The translations under genes were made by a program, and so were the position numbers. 64,000 nucleotides of DNA, taken from Cardiobacterium hominis (GTDB lineage Bacteria; Pseudomonadota; Gammaproteobacteria; Cardiobacteriales; Cardiobacteriaceae). Of the stretch, positions 46,024-54,152 are shown piece by piece. The notes beneath the pieces are model-generated. The model was not told where the DNA came from, searched no databases, and saw nothing but the letters and a program-made list of their open reading frames with translations. How positions within the stretch are numbered: the stretch's first letter is position 1; each line of letters starts with the position of its first letter. The stretch spans positions 1,109,501-1,173,500 of the forward strand of contig NZ_LR134365.1 of NCBI RefSeq assembly GCF_900637305.1, read 5' to 3'.

Positions 46024-47067
46024 CTACTCCGTCTTCCCTGCCGCCCAATCGGCGAGCGGCAGCGGCGGCTCATTGTTCCAGAGACGCGGCCAGAGGCGGA
46101 CGAGCAGCGGGCGAAAATCCGGCACGCCATCATCGTAATGATACGGCGCCACGCGCTGCCACCTGCCGCCCGCGTCGCGTTCGGCCATGACGAAGCGGAA
46201 AGTGAGCGCGCCATCCATGCCCATGCGCAAATCGCTGATGACCAGCTTGCCGTCGGTCTCATCGGCGCGCAGCCAGCCGTCGGTGAACCATTGCAGACGC
46301 TGATAAAGCGGGTCGCCGGCAAGCGGTGCCGTCAGCGCCTTGCCTTGTGGCAGGCGGATATGTTCCGGCGGCATTCGGTCAAAATAGCCGCTCACCGCCT
46401 CGATGTAGTCACCGCGGTCGGTCTCGGCGAGGACGCGATAGACGAGATTGTTCAGCGGCAGCGGCGTTGCCATGACGCGCGTTACCGGCACGCCTTCCGC
46501 CACAAGCGTCGCCCGCACCCGTTCGGCGTGATAATGACTGCCGAAAACGCCAAAAGCGAGATAAAAACAGCCCCAGAGAAAAGTCGCGCTGAGGCCACGC
46601 CAAGCATTGCGGCTGATGCCGTGCCAGGCAGCATGCGCGAGCGCGAGCAACATCGGCACGGTATAAAGCGGGTCGATGATGAACACGCCCGACCACTGCT
46701 GCGGCGTCGGCGTGAACGGCCACAACAGCTGCGTGCCATAAACCGTAAACGCATCCAGCAACGGGTGGGTGATGAGGCTGGCAGCGCTGGTAAAAAACAG
46801 CCGCCGCGCGCTGTATGGCGCGTCCGGGTAGCGCTTCTTCACCGCCCAGGCGATGAAGGCGGCGAGTGCGGTCAGCACGAATACGCTGTGGCTGAAACCG
46901 CGGTGATAGGTCATGGAAGAAACCGGGTCGGCGTAACGGATGAAAACGTCCAGATCGGGCAGTGTACCGAGCAGCGCGCCATAAACCAGCGCCTTGCGCC
47001 CCTGCTGCCGCCCCATGCCGATGCCCTGCACCGTCGCGCCCAGCACCGCTTGTGTGAGAGAGTCCAT
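46024..47067 (-). CDS. YdjM-like membrane-bound metal-dependent hydrolase
   Basis: 347 residues. The N-terminal half is the PF04307 (YdjM) pattern: DSLTQAVLGATVQG, LGTLPDLDVFIRY, TYHRGFSHSVFVL and SLITHPLLDAFTVYGT, whose Asp and His residues could bind metal in a bundle of four or five membrane helices. The C-terminal half (about 190-347) is soluble and carries GYFDRMPPEHIRLPQG. The substrate is unknown. In E. coli ydjM is SOS-induced, but I see no clear LexA box here. Confidence 0.85.
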   Translation of the reverse strand: MDSLTQAVLGATVQGIGMGRQQGRKALVYGALLGTLPDLDVFIRYADPVSSMTYHRGFSHSVFVLTALAAFIAWAVKKRYPDAPYSARRLFFTSAASLITHPLLDAFTVYGTQLLWPFTPTPQQWSGVFIIDPLYTVPMLLALAHAAWHGISRNAWRGLSATFLWGCFYLAFGVFGSHYHAERVRATLVAEGVPVTRVMATPLPLNNLVYRVLAETDRGDYIEAVSGYFDRMPPEHIRLPQGKALTAPLAGDPLYQRLQWFTDGWLRADETDGKLVISDLRMGMDGALTFRFVMAERDAGGRWQRVAPYHYDDGVPDFRPLLVRLWPRLWNNEPPLPLADWAAGKTE

Positions 47068-47204
47068 AGAAATCCTGGTGAAAAAAAGGGCGGCTATGAT
47101 AACCGCGCGCCACAGTGCACGATATGACGGAAAATTCGCCCGCCGCGACCCGGGGATGCCGCTATAATCGCCGCTTTCATACCTTGAAACACAAAGGAAA
47201 AATC

Positions 47205-47693
47205 ATGAAGCGACAAACCCTGCTGGCTGCATTCACCGGCGTGCTGTTACTGGCACAAAACGCCTTGGCGATAGAAACACCCAAAGGCTGGAAAGCGGAA
47301 AAACACGAAGCCGGCGTCACTTACAGCCCCGAGAACGCCGCAGGGCGTGAAATATCCGTATCCATCAGCCTGCCATTGCCCGATGAAGGCAAAACCGCGG
47401 CGCAGTTGCTGGAAGATGTCGTCAAAGGTATGACCGCAGAAGGCGATCTGAAAATCGTCAAAGGCGGCAAAATCGAGAAAAAAGACAAACGGGCGGAAGT
47501 CGTGATGGATGTTGAAGTCATGGGCGAACCACCGGTGCGCGTCAAACAAGTCATCTATCCCATCCCAAAAAAGAGCGTGCGAGTCATCGTCATGTCCATG
47601 AACGGCGATGCCGATACCTTGCAGCGCTACCAAAAAACCCTCGATGACATCATCGAAGCGCAATACGCCGAAGACATGGCGCGCAAGAAATAA
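47205..47693 (+). CDS. Small exported protein, unknown
   Basis: 162 residues, AAAGGAAAA ribosome site and signal peptide MKRQTLLAAFTGVLLLAQNALA. A TATAAT -10 is at 47162-47167. The mature part (GWKAEKHEAGVTYSPENAAGREISVSISLPLPDEGKTAAQLLEDV) looks like a compact alpha/beta domain with a lysine-rich turn (KGGKIEKKDKRAEVVMDVEV). I do not recognise the family. It lies 30 bp before speG and may be co-transcribed with it. Confidence 0.65.
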   Translation: MKRQTLLAAFTGVLLLAQNALAIETPKGWKAEKHEAGVTYSPENAAGREISVSISLPLPDEGKTAAQLLEDVVKGMTAEGDLKIVKGGKIEKKDKRAEVVMDVEVMGEPPVRVKQVIYPIPKKSVRVIVMSMNGDADTLQRYQKTLDDIIEAQYAEDMARKK

Positions 47694-47723
47694 AATGCCA
47701 TTTGCCGAAAGCACCGCCCCATC

Positions 47724-48248
47724 ATGAACCCGTCAACCACCATCCGCCTGCGCCCGCTGGAGCGCGAAGACCTGACTTTCGTGCATCAGCTGGATAACAA
47801 CGCCAACGTCATGCGCTACTGGTTCGAAGAACCCTACGAAACCTTCGCCGAGCTGACCCACCTCTACGATGAACACATCCACGACCAGCGCGAGCGCCGC
47901 TTCGTCATCGAATGCGACGACGGCAAGGCCGGGCTGGTGGAACTGGTGGAAATCGACCACGTCCACCGCCGCGCCGAATTTCAGATTATCGTCGCCCCCG
48001 ACCATCAGGGGCGCGGCATCGCCACCCGCGCCACCGAACTGGCGATGGAATACGGCTTCAGCGTACTGAATCTGTACAAAATTTACCTTATCGTCGATGT
48101 GGAAAACGCGAGCGCCCGCCATGTGTACGAAAAACTCGGCTTCCAGCCGGAAGGCGTGCTGCGGCATGAATTTTTCATCAACGGACAGTACCGCGACGTC
48201 ACCCGCATGTGCCTGTTCCAGCACGACTACCTGCAACGCGGGCGCTGA
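47724..48248 (+). CDS. speG: Spermidine N1-acetyltransferase
   Basis: 174 residues, strongly similar along the whole length to E. coli Spe[58 protein letters not shown], the acetyl-CoA loop [13 protein letters not shown] and [14 protein letters not shown]. It acetylates spermidine/spermine to prevent polyamine toxicity and forms dodecamers in the family. A terminator follows. Confidence 0.95.
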   Translation: MNPSTTIRLRPLEREDLTFVHQLDNNANVMRYWFEEPYETFAELTHLYDEHIHDQRERRFVIECDDGKAGLVELVEIDHVHRRAEFQIIVAPDHQGRGIATRATELAMEYGFSVLNLYKIYLIVDVENASARHVYEKLGFQPEGVLRHEFFINGQYRDVTRMCLFQHDYLQRGR

Positions 48249-48258
48249 AGTTGATAGA

Positions 48259-48286
48259 GAAAACGCCGCTTGATGCGGCGTTTTTT
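48259..48286 (+). terminator. Rho-independent terminator
   Basis: AAAACGCCGC-TTGAT-GCGGCGTTTTTT between convergent speG and ccoI. Confidence 0.88.
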
Positions 48287-48292
48287 GTTGTT

Positions 48293-50959
48293 TTATTCAG
48301 CGGCGGGTGGCGGCGGGGTGCGGTGGATGCGCAGGGCGTTGGCGATGACCAGCAGCGAGCTCGTGCTCATGCCGAGGGCGGCAATCCACGGGGTGAGGTG
48401 GCCGCTGATGGCGAGCGGCAGAATGGTGAGGTTGTACACGGTCGCCCAGGCGAGGTTTTGTCGGGTAATGCGGCGGCTGCGCGCGGCGAGTTCCAGCAGG
48501 TAGGGCAGCGCTTCCGGGCCGTTTTTGAGGAGGACGATGTCGGCGTGGGTTTGCGAGAGCGGGTTGGCGCGGCCCACGGCGACGGAGACGCTGGCGCGGG
48601 CAAGGACGGGGGCGTCGTTGATGCCGTCGCCAATCATCAGGGTGTGTTCGGGATCGTTCGCTTCGAGCAGCGCCAGTTTGGCGGCAGGGTCGAGGCCGCC
48701 GTGCCGGTCGGTGATGCCGTAGCGCGCGGCAAGGCGGGCGACGTTTTCCGCGCGGTCACCGCTGGCGATGGCGAGGTGGTAGTGCGCTTGCAGACGGGCG
48801 AGGGTGGCGGCGAGGTTGTCGCGTTCGGGATCGCCCAGTTGGTAATGGGCGCGCAGTTCGCGGTTTTCGGCGAGGTAAACGTGGGTGGTGTTGGCGTCGG
48901 TTAGTGCGCTCCCTCCCCCTGTGGGGGAGGGGCGGGGAGGGGTTAGTTTCGGGTCGCACGGTACGGCTTTATTATCCGTGGTCGCCATGCGGGATTTTTC
49001 TACACCCCCTCCCCAGCCCTCCCCCGCTTCGCAGGGGAGGGGGTTATTCTCTTCGTAGGTCGGGTATTTATGCCCGACGTTGTTTTTGTCGGCCATGAGT
49101 GACCAATCTGCATCAGTAGTGGTGTCAGCATCGGCGGTATGCGGATAAACCCCTCCCCGACCCTCCCCCACAGGGGGAGGGGGCTGTTCGGTGGGCGGGA
49201 TTTCCACGCCGTTTTCTTGCATGTACGCCGCGCTGCCGATGTGCCAGCGGCTGCCGTCGTAGTTGCCGCTGATGCCTTTGCCGCTGTGTTGTTCGATGTT
49301 GTCCATCGCCACGGTCGCCACGGGTTGTTGGCTGTAGTACCAGGCGATGGGGTGGGTGCTGTGGGTTTCCAGGGTTTTGGCGATGGCGAGCAGGCGCTGC
49401 GGCTCGCCGTAGTAGTCGCTGCGGCGCAGTTGGTATTTGCCCTGGGTGAGGGTGCCGGTTTTGTCAAAGAGGATGCGGCGGATGTGGGTGAGGCGGTCGA
49501 GGGTGTTGCTGTTTTTGATGAGGATGTGGTGTTTGTGCGCGTGGTTGAGCGCGGCGGTGAGTACGGTCGGGGTGGCGAGCGACAGCGCGCAGGGGCAGGT
49601 GGCGACGAGGATGGCAAGGGCGATGTCGAAGGCGCGCGCGGGCTCTATCCATTGCCAGAGGAGGTAGCCGGCGGCAGCGAGGATAAGTACGGCGAGGACG
49701 GTTTGTTGGGCGAGGGCCTGGTTGCGGTCGATTTGTGGCGAGCGGTGTTGTTCGGCGCGCGCGCTGATGCGGCGGATGGCGGCGAGGGTGGTTTGTTGGC
49801 CGGTCTGGGTGACGCGGATGTCGAGCGGGCTTTGCAGGTTGGTGCTGCCTGCGTGTACGCGGTCGCCGCTGGTTTTGTATTGTGGGGTGCTTTCGCCGGT
49901 GAGCATATTTTCGTCGATGCGGCTGGCGCCGCCGGTGATTTCGCCATCGACGGGGATGGTGTGGGTCGGCAGGACGCGGATGTGGTCGTCCGGCTGGATG
50001 GTGGGCAGCGGTACGAGCTGCGCTTCGCCACGGTCGTTGTATTTGTAGACGGCGTCGGGCAGGAGGCGGGCGAAGTGTTGTTGGTTGTGGCGGGCGCGGC
50101 GGCGGGTGTGCGCTTCAAGGTAGCGGCTGATGCTGATGAAGAAGATGAACATGGTGACGCCGTCGTAGTAGATTTCGCCGCGGCCAATGAGGGTGTGGTA
50201 GAGGCTGGCGAGCCAGGCGCCGGCGCAGGCGAGTGCGATGGGCAGGTCCATGTTTGGCTGGCGGTGGCGCAGGCCGAGCCAGGCGTTTTTGAGGTAGGGG
50301 TAACCGGCGTAGAGCATGACCGGCGCGGAGCAGAGGAGGCTGATCCAGCGCAGCAGTTGTTCGTATTCGTGGTCGATGCCGTGCCAGGCGCCGGTGTAGA
50401 GGCCTGTCGCGAACATCATCACTTGCATCATGCCGAGGCCGGCGACGATGAGGCGCAGGAGATCGTGGTTGCGTTCGCGCCGCTGTTTGTTGTCTTCTTC
50501 GTCCGGGGTGTGCAGGTTCGGGGTGTAGCCGAGGCTGGCGATGGTGGCGAGGATGGCGGAGAGCGGGGTGTCGCGCCAGCGGATTTCGGCGCGGCCGGTG
50601 CCGAGGTTGATGCGGGTGTGGTTGATGCCGTGCGCGTCTTGCAGGGCGTGGCTGATGAGCCAGGTGCAGGCGGCGCAGTGCAGGCCGTCAATGTAGAGGT
50701 GGATTTCCTGGTCGTCGCCGTCTTTATAGGTGTATTGCGCGGCGATTTCGGGGAGGTCGTAGGCTTGCCAGTGCGCGGGGTCGTAGGGGTGTTCGGGGCG
50801 CGGCGCCGGGCGGTCGCGCACTTGGTAGTATTGTTCAAGGTGATGGGCGCTGATGATGTGCGCGACGGCCTCGCAGGCGTGGCAGCAGTAGGCGTGGCCG
50901 TGGTCGTCGGTGATGTGGATGCCTGCCGGAACGGGTTGTTGGCAGTGGTAGCAGTTCAT
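48293..50959 (-). CDS. ccoI: CcoI/FixI-type copper P1B-ATPase with repeat-derived insertion
   Basis: 888 residues, about 100 more than usual. N-terminal zinc-finger-like CYHCQQP...CHACEA and an HMA site (HCAACTW); eight membrane helices including the metal-binding CPC (ATCPCALSLATP); phosphorylation site DKTGT near residue 499; HP-type STHP; and GDGIND (MIGDGINDAPVL). It delivers copper for cbb3 cytochrome oxidase assembly. Residues ~589-687, inside the nucleotide-binding domain, are Pro/Gly-rich and encoded by palindromic repeats, in frame and without stops. The flanks resume normal family sequence (IGSAAYMQENGVEI before, VYLAENRELRAHYQLGD after). It is coupled to ccoH by an ATGA overlap. 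Confidence 0.93.
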   Translation of the reverse strand: MNCYHCQQPVPAGIHITDDHGHAYCCHACEAVAHIISAHHLEQYYQVRDRPAPRPEHPYDPAHWQAYDLPEIAAQYTYKDGDDQEIHLYIDGLHCAACTWLISHALQDAHGINHTRINLGTGRAEIRWRDTPLSAILATIASLGYTPNLHTPDEEDNKQRRERNHDLLRLIVAGLGMMQVMMFATGLYTGAWHGIDHEYEQLLRWISLLCSAPVMLYAGYPYLKNAWLGLRHRQPNMDLPIALACAGAWLASLYHTLIGRGEIYYDGVTMFIFFISISRYLEAHTRRRARHNQQHFARLLPDAVYKYNDRGEAQLVPLPTIQPDDHIRVLPTHTIPVDGEITGGASRIDENMLTGESTPQYKTSGDRVHAGSTNLQSPLDIRVTQTGQQTTLAAIRRISARAEQHRSPQIDRNQALAQQTVLAVLILAAAGYLLWQWIEPARAFDIALAILVATCPCALSLATPTVLTAALNHAHKHHILIKNSNTLDRLTHIRRILFDKTGTLTQGKYQLRRSDYYGEPQRLLAIAKTLETHSTHPIAWYYSQQPVATVAMDNIEQHSGKGISGNYDGSRWHIGSAAYMQENGVEIPPTEQPPPPVGEGRGGVYPHTADADTTTDADWSLMADKNNVGHKYPTYEENNPLPCEAGEGWGGGVEKSRMATTDNKAVPCDPKLTPPRPSPTGGGSALTDANTTHVYLAENRELRAHYQLGDPERDNLAATLARLQAHYHLAIASGDRAENVARLAARYGITDRHGGLDPAAKLALLEANDPEHTLMIGDGINDAPVLARASVSVAVGRANPLSQTHADIVLLKNGPEALPYLLELAARSRRITRQNLAWATVYNLTILPLAISGHLTPWIAALGMSTSSLLVIANALRIHRTPPPPAAE
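48899..49195. repeat. In-frame palindromic repeat block inside ccoI
   Basis: About 297 bp (99 codons) hold three GC-rich hairpins of the family A type (CTCCCCCTGTGGGGGAG at ~48909-48933, CTCCCCCGCTTCGCAGGGGAG at ~49003-49042, CTCCCCCACAGGGGGAG at ~49150-49182) and one GTCGGGTATTTATGCCCGAC palindrome (49059-49078). The same modules occur between genes elsewhere. Length divisible by three keeps the ATPase frame. Confidence 0.85.
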
Positions 50960-51444
50960 GGGTTGGCGAGGGGGATGACGGCAGGCGGTGGCGGTTCGCC
51001 GGGTTTGGGGTGCGGGTATTTTCCTTTGATTTTCCAGCTGTTGTCAGCCGGGGCGAGGCTCAGGTACCAGGTCGCCTCGGTGAGGGTTTGTTGTACGGCG
51101 GCGGGCAGCGGGTAGTGGTTCGGGGCGTCTGCTTGCAGGGTGTGGCGCTGGTCCAGCGCCGCTTTGCTGGCGTGTTGCAGGGTGAGGGTGAGCGCTTCGA
51201 TGCTGGGCGGTTCGCGTTGCAGGGTGATGGCGCCGTCTGTCAGCGTCGCTGTGATGTCGGTGCGGCCTTCTTGTCGCATCTGCGGCGAGAGGCCGGTTTT
51301 GCTGTAGTCATCCAGTATCGGCGCTTCTTTGCTGCTGATGGCAAGGTAGATGGTGTACATGCTGCCGCAGACGGTGGCAAGCGGGATGAGGATGATGAGG
51401 AGCAGGATGTGGTTTTTGTACCAGGGAATGGGGCGTTCGTTCAT
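50956..51444 (-). CDS. ccoH: FixH/CcoH family protein
   Basis: 162 residues: one N-terminal membrane helix (PWYKNHILLLIILIPLATVCGSMYTIYLAI) and a periplasmic domain with DDYSKTGL, the conserved mark of the family. CcoH helps assemble or stabilise the cbb3 oxidase. It sits between ccoG and ccoI with 4-bp overlaps on both sides. The C-terminal domain ends in a proline-rich tail. Confidence 0.88.
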   Translation of the reverse strand: MNERPIPWYKNHILLLIILIPLATVCGSMYTIYLAISSKEAPILDDYSKTGLSPQMRQEGRTDITATLTDGAITLQREPPSIEALTLTLQHASKAALDQRHTLQADAPNHYPLPAAVQQTLTEATWYLSLAPADNSWKIKGKYPHPKPGEPPPPAVIPLANP

Positions 51445-52826
51445 TTGTTGGGGGCGAGGAATTTGCTGTTTTGGTGATGGGCATCCGCGGGGTTGTCCTG
51501 CGGGGTGACGATGAAGTCGATGTTGATGCTGCTGTCGCTGCCCAGCGATTTGCGCGGGATATTGACGCGCAGCACGGTCTCGTACACCGCGCCGGGCTCG
51601 ACGCTGAAGTGTTTTTTGCCGTCAATTTCCGCGCCATCGGCTCCGGCGACGCCGAGGGTGAACTGGCGCGGGTTTTCGGTTTTGTTCAGCACTTTGATGG
51701 TGTAGATGTTTTGGATGCGGCTGCCGCTGATTTTGCGCGCCAGCACGTTGCGATCGCGCAGGATATTGACGTCCAGATCGCCCTTGCCGGCGATGGAAAT
51801 GACGAACAGGCCAAACGCCGCCAGCAGCACCGCGCCGTAAGCGAAGGTTTTCGGGCGCAGCAGTTTGGTATTCTTGCCGGCGAGGCGGTTGGTCGAAGTG
51901 TAGCGGATGAGGCCGCGCGGCGCCTTGATTTGGTCCATCATGTTGTCGCAGGCATCAATACAGGCGGCGCAGGCGATGCATTCCAGTTGCAGGCCGTCGC
52001 GGATATCAATGCCGGTCGGGCAGACCTGCACGCACATGGTGCAATCAACGCAGAAACCGAGCGCATCCGGGTTTTCGCGATCCTGCTTCTTTAAGCGGCG
52101 GCGCGGTTCGCCGCGTTGCGGGTCATAGGCGATGATGAGCGTGTCTTGGTCAAACATCGCCCCCTGAAAGCGGGCGTAGGGGCAGACATATTTGCAGAAC
52201 TGCTCACGCACGATGCCCGCTTGCAGATAACAAAAACTGCCGTAAAACGCGACCCAGAAATACGTTTCCACGTCCGCATGCAGGGTGAAAAATTCAGGAA
52301 TCAACTGGCGTATCGGCACGAAATAGCCGACAAAACCAATCCCGGCGCTCATCGCCACCAGCACCCACAGCGTATATTTCAGCACGCGCTTGCGCCCTTT
52401 CTCGCCGCGCCACGGTTTGCGCGCCAGTTTCAACTGCTCGGAGCGGTTGCCCTCGATTTTCTGCTCAATCCAGAGAAAAACCTCGGTATAAACCGTGTGC
52501 GGACAGGCATAACCACACCAGACACGGCCAAGCAGGGCGGTGGCAAAAAAGAGCAACAGCGCGAGCCCCAGCAGGATAAACGTCAGCAGAATAAAATCCT
52601 GCGGCCAGATATTCAGGCCAAAAATATAGAAACGGCGGTGCGGCAAGTCGAAAAAAATCGCCTGGCGACCGTTCCACTGAAAGAACGGCAGTACATGGAA
52701 AATACCGAGCAGCACCAAGAGCGCTGTCTTGCGCAGACTGGCGAAGCGCCCCTTCACCGGGCGCGGCCGGATTTTGACGTGCTTCTCGTAGAGCGTTTCA
52801 GGTTGCGATGGAGAGATGGATGCCAT
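51441..52826 (-). CDS. ccoG: Cytochrome c oxidase accessory protein CcoG (RdxA/FixG)
   Basis: 461 residues. Membrane helices in the first half with WCGYACPHTVYTEVFLWIE and EQFCKYVCPYARFQGAMFD; a double [4Fe-4S] ferredoxin region CVDCTMCVQVCPTGIDIRDGLQLECIACAACIDACD (about residues 265-300); a C-terminal immunoglobulin-like FixG domain. CcoG reduces Cu2+ to Cu+ for oxidase assembly. First gene of ccoGHI; the oxidase genes ccoNOP are not in the window. Confidence 0.94.
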   Translation of the reverse strand: MASISPSQPETLYEKHVKIRPRPVKGRFASLRKTALLVLLGIFHVLPFFQWNGRQAIFFDLPHRRFYIFGLNIWPQDFILLTFILLGLALLLFFATALLGRVWCGYACPHTVYTEVFLWIEQKIEGNRSEQLKLARKPWRGEKGRKRVLKYTLWVLVAMSAGIGFVGYFVPIRQLIPEFFTLHADVETYFWVAFYGSFCYLQAGIVREQFCKYVCPYARFQGAMFDQDTLIIAYDPQRGEPRRRLKKQDRENPDALGFCVDCTMCVQVCPTGIDIRDGLQLECIACAACIDACDNMMDQIKAPRGLIRYTSTNRLAGKNTKLLRPKTFAYGAVLLAAFGLFVISIAGKGDLDVNILRDRNVLARKISGSRIQNIYTIKVLNKTENPRQFTLGVAGADGAEIDGKKHFSVEPGAVYETVLRVNIPRKSLGSDSSINIDFIVTPQDNPADAHHQNSKFLAPNK

Positions 52827-53260
52827 GATGATTCCTTGCGGTCGGGCGCGGGGCGCTGCCGGATTTTTTTGTTTGTAATGAAAGGAGCGGTCACAGAGGC
52901 GACCGAACGGCGCGCATTATAGCCGCTTTTCCCGCCTGAAAAAGCGTAGCCGCCTTGAAAGCAAAACGATTTTTTCCAAAAAAACCGATTGGAATAATTG
53001 CAGGCAACGGGGCAGGGACAAAGAAGGGCAGGTTGGAATTTGATTAACGTCAGTTAATGACTTTTTAGGACACCTGTCATGAAAGGGCACAAAGTGCGAC
53101 AACAGCGCGATTTTCGTATTTTTACAACAAAAACAGGATGCAAAAGACAAAAACACAACCAAACGCGAAAAAGTGACGAAAGCGGCGCTACAAGCGGCTT
53201 GGCGGCATCTTGTCGCAGCTACCGGAACGCTACCTTTTATTTTTATAAACAATTTTTACG
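52827..53260. other. Long AT-richer spacer upstream of ccoG
   Basis: No convincing gene. The notable element is ATTAAC-GTCA-GTTAAT at 53043-53058, a perfect 6-bp inverted repeat preceded by TTTG so that it also reads TTGAT-N4-GTCAG, close to an FNR/ANR half site. FNR-type proteins often control cbb3 maturation genes, but at ~215 bp from ccoG the link is weak. Confidence 0.4.
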
Positions 53261-53431
53261 TTGGCATCTGTAAAGCTACAGAGGTGACGTGAAGGTAAGC
53301 TTAGGATTAGCGCTCATTCTTTGGTCGAGAATGTTACCGTCACGACCTTGTGCAGGAGGCATTGCGAGGAAGGGGCATGATGCCTGAATGTGTGAGTTAT
53401 TCCCCCCTGTTTCGGCAGGGGGATTTTTTTT
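53260..53431 (+). ncRNA. Candidate small RNA or orphan leader ending in a strong terminator
   Basis: The terminator CCCCCTG-TTTCGG-CAGGGGG followed by eight T (53402-53431) reads on the plus strand, but no plus-strand gene ends here. The preceding ~140 bp contain possible stems (GGTCG...CGACC at ~53322-53346, GGCATGATGCC at ~53377). I do not recognise a known RNA class. Confidence 0.4.
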
Positions 53432-53483
53432 GCCTGGAATCACGCGACATGGATTGGTATCTGGCGCATTTTCATAAACTCGC

Positions 53484-53640
53484 TAGGGGCTGTTTGCATT
53501 TCACTTGGAATGCTGTCGCTACGCGGTTTTACATTCCTCTCCTCCCCGGATTCCCTTGAAAAAGTATTCGCCTTTTTCAAGGGAATCCCGTTCCTCCCCG
53601 CTTCGCAGGGACGGAAAATTCAAATTGCAAATATGCTCTA
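53484..53640 (+). repeat. Family A palindromic element, copy A6 (degenerate)
   Basis: Left end TAGGGGCTGTTTGCATTT; right end AAATTGCAAATATGCTCTA has mutated from CAGCCCCTA. The central hairpin CCCTTGAAAAAGTATTCGCCTTTTTCAAGGG is preserved better than the ends. Between the candidate RNA and the osmC-like gene. Confidence 0.7.
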
Positions 53641-53719
53641 GTCAACAGTATTTCCTTGTTTCGTCAATCGGGGGAAATACGGTTGTCTGGGTGTGGCGTG
53701 CACGGGTGAGGTGCTATTT

Positions 53720-54127
53720 CTAGAGCGGGTAGTGGAAATGCAGGGTTTGTTTGAGGTCGGGGTGCAAGCTTTGTGCGACCGGGCAGGCGTGTGCGGTGGC
53801 CTCAATTATGCGGCGGGTTTTGTCGTCGTAGGTGTCCTGAAAGTGGATGTTCAGGACGATTTCGCCGATGCGGCGCGGTTCGGTTTTCATGTGTTTTTCG
53901 GCGGTGATGCGCGGTTCACGGTAGGCGATGCCGAGGTTTTCTGCTTTTTTCGCCATCATGGTGAGGATGCAGGCGGCGAGTGCGGTCGCGACGAGATCGG
54001 TCGGCGAGAAACTTTCGCCTTTGCCGCCGTTATCCAGCGGGGCGTCGGTGTTCAGGGTAGCGCCGCTTGCCGGGTGTTCGGCGTGGCAGTGTAGTTCGCC
54101 TTGGTAGGTAATGGTCATTTGGGTCAT
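53720..54127 (-). CDS. OsmC/Ohr-family peroxide-detoxifying protein
   Basis: 135 residues. Family marks are ITYQGELHCHAEHP, SFSPTDLVATALAACILTMMAKKAENLG and the second redox cysteine ACPVAQSLHPDLK, so the two catalytic cysteines (about 53 and 115) are in place. These enzymes reduce organic hydroperoxides. It is closer to OsmC-like YhfA/C-type proteins than to Ohr. It starts 26 bp after the stop of the pilin-tailed gene on the same strand. Confidence 0.88.
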   Translation of the reverse strand: MTQMTITYQGELHCHAEHPASGATLNTDAPLDNGGKGESFSPTDLVATALAACILTMMAKKAENLGIAYREPRITAEKHMKTEPRRIGEIVLNIHFQDTYDDKTRRIIEATAHACPVAQSLHPDLKQTLHFHYPL

Positions 54128-54152
54128 GGTTGTCTCCGGTTGGGGAAGGGGG

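Noticed and set aside
46024..47204. LexA box near the YdjM-like gene
   Set aside because: No CTGT-N8-ACAG sequence was found in the upstream spacer.
53043..53058. FNR box for ccoGHI
   Set aside because: Only an 8/10 match to the consensus and ~215 bp from the ccoG start; kept as a note in the spacer entry, not as a called site.
52917..53252. 111-codon frame upstream of ccoG
   Set aside because: No ribosome site, atypical composition, no recognisable family; the region reads better as control DNA.
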